Below, piece by piece: positions 1-9,500 of a DNA stretch of 64,000 nt. How positions within the stretch are numbered: the first letter of the stretch is position 1; each line of letters starts with the position of its first letter. The DNA comes from Arenicola marina. Taxonomy: Eukaryota; Annelida; Polychaeta; Arenicolidae. The notes beneath the pieces are model-generated. The model was given only the letters and a program-made list of their open reading frames with translations, ran no database searches and was not told the DNA's origin. Made by a program: the position numbers and the translations under genes. The stretch is from contig OZ025255.1 of assembly GCA_964019135.1 (NCBI GenBank), positions 29,017,188 through 29,081,187 on the forward strand, in the 5' to 3' direction.

Positions 1-97
1 ACGACAGTCAGTTACGCACATTATAGTGCCCTTATATAGCGAGGTTAGACGACAGTCAGTTACGCACATTATAGTGCCCTTATATAGCGAGGTCAAA
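1..97. repeat. 48-bp tandem repeat at window edge, 2 copies
   Basis: Two near-identical 48-bp units, each opening with ACGACAGTCAGTTACGCAC and ending in TATATAGCGAGGT, lie back to back. The array probably continues to the left of the window. No coding potential was seen. Confidence 0.85.
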
Positions 98-2604
98 CGA
101 CTGCAGTTTGCCTTCTGACACAATGTACTATTGGCCACATGGAATGATTTTTCTAGCGTGATTCACCCAAGCATACGATGATTTATAACGATAGAATATG
201 ACTTTTATAAGTTTCTTTTATCAAAATAAAATAAAGTTAGATTTTTGTATTGACTTTGTGGCGAGTTATTCGGGCCTAAGCAAGACCGACATTTCGATTG
301 TTGTCATCGTGTGCGCGGCCATTTTGGAAAAGATCGTGTCACATGACAGTGGGGAAAACCGATTTTCTCCCTTAATTTAGAGAGTTTCCAAACGATTAAT
401 GGCGGGAAAGAAAGACCAGTTGTTACAGAGTGCTGTAGCATAAAAATCATGGTAAATGGTTCAGGATTACTATTTTAAATATTTAGTCAAAAGTAGGCTA
501 TGTTCAAGAATAGATTGTGGGCAAATGGCTGCAGGAAAGAGCTGGAAAGAGGTGACTTGATGTTAAGACATATTTGAAGTGTACAGGCACACTTTGATTA
601 GCCCCGATATGTGGAGCGCTTAGGAGCGCAAAGCCTATGAATGAGGCCCCTGTCCCTGAGCTGGTCGCCATCTTGCCTTCTTGTCCAAAGCGTCTTGAAT
701 TCGCGTTGCATGCTGGGTAATTTGTTGTCTGAAAGTAGGGCTGAGCTTTCGCGCTGTTTTGCGAAATCGTGCAGAAATCGAACCTAATCGATGACTGATG
801 ATTATGTCAACTCTAGAAATCAGAGTATTTTGACAGACGAGAGTGTGTTTCACATAAATACAGTAGTGGGATGATGCTATCTTAACGGCGTAAATGACAT
901 TCCCAACGGGAACGGTGGGAGGTTGCGAACTGAAGTATAGTGTCATGCCACTTCATGTGTTTCATATGACTGTATGCAAATTACATTGCCGGCTGTTCCA
1001 ATTATTGCACTCCCGCCTCTTGTACTTATATCGGCCAACCTGTAGTAAACGTTTTTGCAGGGGGAGATATAGCGTTAGAATAAGTAACACTGAACCAGCT
1101 GCACCTTTGGCATTGCTTCTTCAACGATTTTTATGTGTATCGGGCGTTGATAGGACTTGTTAAAGAAAATATTTTGTTCCTAATCTTTTATTCTATTGTG
1201 ATAGCAAGACTTTTAAGCAGCTTAATTAAAAACACCCGGCCGATTAATCTATCGATCTTCACCGGGACATTTCTCCACCACCACAAACTTTCCTTGCAAC
1301 ATGGCCCAACAGCCGAATGGCGGTCCGTCTTCATTTAAGTCCCTCTCTGCAAATATGTCTGTATATAACTTTACTTCTATTCACTCTACGATGATCAAAC
1401 AAGTACCAATCTCTTGCTCAGAACAAGAACTATGCAGTGATATATATTTTGCATGATCAGATAGTCATCCAGACCCTAATTACGCCAAAAATGGCACCTC
1501 AAAAAAAATGTCACAAAACCGGCAGAAAAGTTAGCAGGTAATCAGTTTTTTAATATTCACAACTTCGCTAATATTCATCGTAGATCACTCAAATTAGCAC
1601 CAATATTTTTCTCTAAGTGAGATCTTTCCAACGGTATATAGTTTGCGTGCCATTTCAAAACAATAAAAAATGGTCTGACCTCCCTACCTTATACGAAGCT
1701 GCCCCAAGATGGCACAAGACTTGTCCTATGTCGCTGCAATACTTACATGGCCATAACTGCGAACTGGGAATACCCTCGGGAGGGGGGGGGGTGGACAATA
1801 AGAGCAATGTGTGACCCGCACGGCACGCCGCCGCGCTCTCTCTATTGCCAGGTGCCCGGTAATGATGTCAAGTACATAATGGTGTCGAGGGGGTGGGGTG
1901 TCGTAACATGTTCATAGTTCACTCTCCTTATGGAGTCAAAGGAATTTGATAACATATTGTTACTCGTATCAATATGTGTCCCAGCATTACTACCACTGAA
2001 TTGTTTGTTCGCATCCCGTCTATTTCGTCACAAGATCTGGAGTTTGTTAAATCAGGCACAATCTGTGGAAAGAATATGTCTATAGGCCTATACATTGCCA
2101 GGATTTGTTTGTATGTATCACACCACCCTTTATACAAAGCAACAATGATCCACATTCTTCAGTCCAGGCCATGACAATGAATATTCACGTCATTTTACCA
2201 AAGACTCTTTAACGTAGACTAATGTGCTCCTAGCTCTTCACTTATTAATAATAACTTTTGCCCCACTAAATAAAAGCAAAAACCTTCAAATGTACTGGAT
2301 CCTCAGCAGTAAAGTAAAACTATTCTCGCATCTTGTCTCGCCAAATAACCTGCTTAAGGACGAAAACAATTCTTCTTCTTCTTCATGTACCTAACGCAAG
2401 ATTCAACCCCAGTGACCATGATTGCCATAATAGCATAAACATCCCAGTTGTGATCTTAACTACCATATATACATTACTTGTGTCTGGTACCCGTAAACTA
2501 AAAAAATTCATTGCATGAGATGACAATATATATGGGTCTACAGTGGTGGAAATTTATTCCATAAACCCAGACCAAGTGCCAAATATTGTCACAAAATGTT
2601 GCAG
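98..2604. other. No recognised gene; upstream or intron sequence of DUOXA
   Basis: I looked here for the N-terminal DUOXA exons (first membrane helix and the conserved LPGIRG segment of the family) and found none, so this is probably a long intron. Open frames are short and unconvincing. A G run lies near 1784. The last bases form a 3' splice site for the exon that starts at 2605. Confidence 0.5.
1301..1456 (+). CDS. Possible 51-aa hypothetical ORF
   Basis: A short frame opens with a strong initiation context (ACATGG) and the peptide MAQQPNGGPSSFKSL, which looks like a natural N-terminus; it then runs to a stop at 1454-1456. I do not recognise it. It could be a first exon of an unknown gene or chance. 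No clear splice donor was seen inside it. Confidence 0.12.
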   Translation: MAQQPNGGPSSFKSLSANMSVYNFTSIHSTMIKQVPISCSEQELCSDIYFA

Positions 2605-2742
2605 TAACCAACTTCGGTCAGGAGTGGCATGTGGCGAAGATCCATAACGTGCCGACCCAGTACAAGGCGGGCGTTAAGGGCAAGATCCACGCCGACATCG
2701 GGGTCAAGATAGGACTCCGCAGCGTCAATATCACCCTCAAAG
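2605..2742 (+). CDS. DUOXA: DUOXA exon (extracellular loop, first part)
   Basis: Acceptor GTTGCAG precedes 2605 and donor AAAG/GTAAGC follows 2742. Encodes NFGQEWHVAKIHNV through IGLRSVNITLK; the N-I-T triplet is a likely glycosylation site, as in vertebrate DUOXA. It enters and leaves in phase 1. A 30-bp array repeats its last 12 bases and donor directly downstream. Confidence 0.88.
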
Positions 2743-5700
2743 GTAAGCCACGAGCTTATGTCACCCTCAAAGGTAAGCCACGAGCTTATGTCACCACTAA
2801 AGGTAAGCCACGAGCTCATGTCACCATTAAAGGTAAGCCACGAGCTCATGTCACCATTAAAGGTAAGCCACAAGCATATGTCACCTTCAAAGGTAAGCCA
2901 CGAGCTTATGTCACCATTAAAGGTAAGCCACGAGCTTATGTCACCCTCAAAGGTAAGCCACGACCTTACGTCACCCTCAAATGTAAGCCACGAGCTTATG
3001 TCACTATTAAAGGTAAGCCACGAGCTTATGTCACTATTAAAGGTAAGCCACGAGCTCATGTCACCACCAAAGGTAAGGCACGAGCTTATGTCACCATAGG
3101 TCTCCCGAGCTTATGTCACCCTGTGATTTACCCTCAAAGGTAAGGCACATCTTCCGTTACATGCGAGCGTTTCACGATTGCCTCAAGGTAAGGCACACCT
3201 TCCGTTACATGCGAGCGTTTCACGATTGCCTCAAGGTAAGGCACATCTTCCGTTACATGCGAGCGTTTCACGATTGCCTCATGGTAAGGCACACCTTCCG
3301 TTACATGCAAGCGTTTCACGATTGCCTCAAGGTAAGGCACACCTTCCGTTACATGCAATACAAGTGAGTGGCCCTCAAAGATAAACGTCTGTTATTATAT
3401 TTCCCGTGACTTGATCCTTGGCAACATTTCATTCAATGAGATTTTCGGTGTAAGTCATGTGAAGGGAAACTCATGCTGAATCATGAGCATAACAGCGTAA
3501 TAAATAACCTTTTTACCTTGAAGGAATCCCCGAGCAAGTAGTCTGGGATAAAGGCAAAGTCAATGAAACGATCAACTACAACGAACGTTTTCACTGGAAC
3601 AGCCTTGGCTGGGTCCAGGGCCGCGGCGGGTTCGGGCCCTTCGGTAAGGTCGCTCACCACTAATATCTAATGTCTTTGTATCACATTAATTCTGAAATAT
3701 TGACAGGCATAACATTCTTCAATAGCGGCCATTTAATATTGTGTCTGTAATATTAACATGAATTGGAAAATAATCATGTAACATATGATGAATGCACCTT
3801 GACTAGCTATGAAAAAAACACATTTTGTAATATAACCCTGAAAAGTGATAATGACTGAATAGGTCGATATATTAATAACATATTAACTTTGTTTGCCTTG
3901 TATAATAGTGAGTGTGTCTTTCTCTTTCCAGCGGGTCTGTTCAACAGGGAGTACAGGGAGGCCCAACTGAAAGGTCTGCCCTATCCCATATTGTGGGTCG
4001 CCGAATACTTTACCATTGACGGCGACGGCATCAAATTCGGTCGCTATTACCGACAGGCTGGGTTCTATACCCACCTGATGATTTGGTACGTAATGGCTCC
4101 TATTATCGACAGGTTTGGTTCTATTCCGACATAGGGGCCGGGTAAATAATGACCCATATGACCGACAAACTGGGTTCTATACCCACCTGATGATCTGGTA
4201 CGGAATGGCTCATATTATCGACAGGTTTGGTTCTATTCCGACATGGTGACCTGGTAAATAATGACCCATATTACAACAGTTGCGGTTACCCTCCTGCTGG
4301 CCTTCCCTCTCTGGATCATCGCGCTCATCCTGTTCTAAGACAAACAATTTACCTTTCAGGCTGGCCTTCCCTCTCTGGATCATCGCGCTTATCCTGTTCT
4401 AAGACAAACAATTTACCTTCCCGGCTGGCCTTCCCTCTGTGGATCATCGCGCTGATTCTGTTCTAAGATAAACAATTTACCTTCCCGGCTGGCCTTCCCT
4501 CTCTGGATCATTGCGCTGATCCTGTTCTAAGATAAACAATTTACCTTTCAGGCTGGCCTTCCCTCTCTGGATCATCGCGCTGATCCTGTTCTAAGGTAAA
4601 CAACTTACCTTTCAGGTTGGCCTTCCCTCTCTGGATCATCGCGCTCATCCTGTTCTAAGACAAACAATTTACCTTTCAGGCTGGCCTTCCCTCTGTGGAT
4701 CATCGCGCTGATTCTGTTCTAAGACAAACAATTTACCTTTCAGGCTGGCCTTCCCTCTGTGGATCATCGCGCTCATCCTGTTCTAAGACAAACAATTTAC
4801 CTTTCAGTCTGGCCTTCCCTCTCTGGATCATCGCGCTTATCCTGTTCTAAGACAAACAATTTACCTTCCCGGCTGGCCTTCCCTCTGTGGATCATCGCGC
4901 TGATTCTGTTCTAAGATAAACAATTTACCTTCCCGGCTGGCCTTCCCTCTCTGGATCATTGCGCTGATCCTGTTCTAAGATAAACAATTTACCTTCCCGG
5001 CTGGCCTTCCCTCTCTGGATCATTGCGCTGATTCTGTTCTAAGATAAACAATTTACCTTTCAGGCTGGCCTTCCCTCTCTGGATCATCGCGCTGATCCTG
5101 TTCTAAGATAAACAATTTACCTTCCCGGCTGGCCTTCCCTCTGTGGATCATCGCGCTGATCCTGTTCTAAGATAAACAATTTACCTTCCCGGCTGGCCTT
5201 CCCTCTCTGGATCATTGCGCTGATCCTGTTCTAAGATAAACAATTTACCTTTCAGGCTGGCCTTCCCTCTCTGGATCATCGCGCTGATCCTGTTCTAAGA
5301 TAAACAATTTACCTTTCAGGTTGGCCTTCCCTCTCTGGATCATCGCGCTTATCCTGTTCTAAGGTAAACAACTTACCTTTCAGGCTGGCCTTCCCTCCTT
5401 GGATCATCGCGCTGATCCTGTTTTAGATAAACAATTTACCTTTCAGGCTGGCCGTCCCTCTCTGGATCATCGCGCTGATCCTGTTCTAAGATAAACAATT
5501 TACCTTTCAGGCTGGCCTTCCCTCTCTGGATCATCGCGCTGATCCTGTTCTAAGGTAAACAACTTACCTTTCAGGCTGGCCTTCCCTCCTTGGATCATCG
5601 CGCTGATCCTGTTTTAGATAAACAATTTACCTTTCAGGCTGGCCGTCCCTCTCTGGATCATCGCGCTGATCCTGTTCTAAGATAAACATGTTACCTTTCA

Positions 5701-6435
5701 GGCTGGCCTTCCCTCTCTGGATCATCGCGCTGATCCTGTTGTAAGATAAACAACTTACCTTTCATGCTCCCCTTTCCTCTCTGGATCATCGCGCTGATCC
5801 TGTTCTAAGATAAACATGTTACCTTTCAGGCTGGCCTTCCCTCTCTGGATCGTCGCGCTGATCCTGTTCTAAGACAAACAATTTACCTTTCAGGCTCGTC
5901 TTCCCTCTCTGGATCATCGCGCTGATCCTGTTCTATGATAAACAATTTACCTTTCAGGCTGGCCTTCCCTCTCTGGATCATCGCGCTGATCCTGTTCTAA
6001 GACAAACAATTTACCTTTCAGGCTGGCCTTCCCTCTCTGGATCATCGCGCTGATCTTGTGCTATGATAAACAATTTACCTTTCAGGCTGGCCTTCCCTCT
6101 CTGGATCATCGCGCTTATCCTGTTCAAGACGACCCTGCAGTACGCGTCCTACTTCTCCTTGATGACCGGTGGGAGTCTCCTGATGGCTAACATCCTGTAC
6201 GCCACCATTCGGAGTCCGTTGCCCTTGGAGATACCCTTCGCCACCGACAATGTCTTGGCCTTTCACTACGGATGGTGTTTCTGGGTGAATGTCGTCATTG
6301 GTGAGTGCTCCTAGCTCGATTCGTGTCCGTAATGCGTTATAAAGCCGATCTGAGATACTAGTGCCAACGTAGCTTATAAGGTATTCGGTGAATATTATGA
6401 GAGAAATTATGATGAATCGTGACCCTTGTTACTAG

Positions 6436-6500
<65 letters not shown>

Positions 6501-9500
6501 AAGAAGAATTCTAATACCATTTCTCTACCAGATGTTAATACAGGAATAGCCATTTTATAAAAAAAAGTCTCCACTAAATCTTCCTATTACATTTGTTTAC
6601 CTGCCTTGCAACTTGTAATATAAAGACAACTGTCCTATCTGCCAGAGTTTTCAGTTCCATAGTCCAGTTGAAGCGACTGTAAAAAACTAGGCCTAGATAT
6701 TAAATAATAAGACACAACATGAACTTCTTTCCCGTCCAGGCACCATTTCCCCTTAGTTTTAACAATGCCTGCATTTCTAAGAACCATAACTGTTGTCTTG
6801 ACAGTTCGCATGTTCTACAGAAATGTGAGAAACAATCAAAAAGTTTTCGCAATCGACCTATAGTATCGCTCATTTGATATAGATTTCCATACACTATTGC
6901 TCATACGTATGGCGCATACAACCACATAATAAGGGTACGCTACTTGTGTTACTCTTCAATTGCTGGCCAAGTATCCGGGTCAGGAAATGAATTATAGGTG
7001 TGTCATATGTAGAGTTTCTAGCAACCAATGAACACCACTTAAATAGATCGCTGCCTGGAATATGTAGCTGATGATGGCACATGTTACCATATATGTTCTA
7101 ACTAAATCAAGGTTGGCATGAAAGCCTTTGGTTTGACCAGTAGCGTTTTTCTTCGGGAGTGGTGAAGTTACATTAACGTACATTCTTAACTTTGATGATC
7201 ATTACTCAATAACATGTATTTCCCCTGCCAGGAATTCTCACGGTCCTGATTGGACTAGTGGTGTTCGCCCTTGACGTTCGCAGCCCTGAGGCACTGGCGA
7301 CGTTCTTCAACCATGACATCAGCCAGAACGTGGAGGAGTATTACGCAGGTAGGTAACCCACGTGACTAACTGTCACCATACAGCGCCTAACTGTCACCAT
7401 ACACGTCTCCAACTGTCACCATACACGTGTCTGTCACCATACACCTGTCTAACTGTCACCATACACCTGTCTAACTGTCACCATACACCTGTCTAACTGT
7501 CACCATACACGTGTCTAACTGTCACCATACACCTGTCTGTCACCACGCACGTATCTGTCACCATACACGTGTCCAACTGCCATCATACACGTGTCTAACT
7601 GTCACCATACACGTGTCTAACTCACCATACACGTGTCTAACTGTCACCCTACACGTGCCTAATGCTTACCATACACGTGTCTAACTGTCACCATACACGT
7701 GTCCAACTGTCACCATACACGTGTCTAACGCTCACCATACACCTGTCTGTCACCATACACCTGTCTAACTGTCACCATACAAGGGTCTGTCTGTCACTAT
7801 ACACCTTTCTGTCTGTCAACATACACCTGTCTAACTGTCCCCATACACCTGTCTAACTGTCACCATACAAGTGTCTGACTGTCACCATACACCTGTCTGT
7901 CACCATACACGTGTCTAACTGTCACTATACACGTGCCTGACTGTCACCATACAAGTGTCTAATTGTCACCATACACGTGTCTAACTGTCACTATACACGT
8001 GCCTGACTGTCACCATACAAGTGTCTAACTGTCACCCTACACGTGCCTAATGCTTACCATACACGTGTCTAACTGTCACCATACACGTGTCCAACTGTCA
8101 CCATACACGTGTCTAACGCTCACCATACACCTGTCTGTCACCATACACCTGTCTAACTGTCACCATACAAGGGTCTGTCTGTCACTATACACCTTTCTGT
8201 CTGTCAACATACACCTGTCTAACTGTCCCCATACGCCTGTCTAACTGTCACCATACAAGTGTCTGACTGTCACCATACACCTGTCTGTCACCATACACGT
8301 GTCTAACTGTCACTATACACGTGCCTGACTGTCACCATACAAGTGTCTAATTGTCACCATACACGTGTCTAACTGCCACCATACACCTGTCTGTCATCAT
8401 ACACTTGTCTAACTGTCCACATACACCTGTCTAACTGTCACCATACAAGTGTCTGACTGTCACCATACACCTGTCTGTCACCATACACGTGTCTAACTGT
8501 CACTATACACGTGCCTGACTGTCACCATACAAGTGTCTAATTGTCACCATACACGTGTCTAACTGCCACCATACACCTGTCTGTCATCATACACGTGTCT
8601 AACTGTCACCATACACCTCTCTGTTACCATACATGTGTCAAACTGTCACCATACACGTGTCTAACTGTCACCATACACGTGTCTAACTCACTATACACGT
8701 GTCTGTCACCATAAACGTGTCTAACTGCCACCATACACCTGTCTGTCACCATACACGTGTCTGACTGTCACCATACACCTGTCTGACTGTCATCATACAC
8801 GTGTCTAACTGTCACCATACACCTGTCTGTTACCATACATGTGTCAAACTGTCACCATACACGTGTCTGTCACCATACACCTGTCTAACTGTCAACATAC
8901 ACGCGTCCAACAGCCACCATGAAAGTATATCAAATGGTATTTGCTACGTACGCTACAGCTTATAGATATTAAGTGTTCGTAATAATTTGAAATGTAAAGA
9001 TACGACCTGATAAAAGTCAATCTAACTGCACTTCACTTGCTCTAGTTGATTAATTAATAATCGAGCATTATGTATTACTTAAGTATGTCTTAATATATAT
9101 ATACAGATAATGATTTATATATATATATATTATATATATATTATTGATATATTGTTGTTTTCTAGACCCCGAAGACGTAAAAACCATGGCGAAGAGCAAG
9201 TCTTTCTTCAAGTCCAGGAAAGCGACACAACTTCCTTCTGCGGACGCTGATGCCAGTAACGGGGGTCACGTGTCATCTCTCAGCGAATCGGGCGCATTCG
9301 AAAACCCCATGGTAAGCAGCACGGAAAGGAGAGCAACGATGGCTGATCCATTTCATGATGGGTCCTAAAACACCAATTCCATTAATTTCCATTTCAAGAT
9401 GAGATTTCGCGTGGCCGAGTCATAGGCTTTGCTTTAGAACATAATACATCTCACAATACGTCGGGCTTTCTGGAGTCTCATGTGTTGTACAATTAACATC

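Noticed and set aside
2589-3059. Minus-strand open frame of 156 residues with SSWLTFNSD repeats
   Set aside because: Antisense of the 30-bp array, open only because the unit length is divisible by 3.
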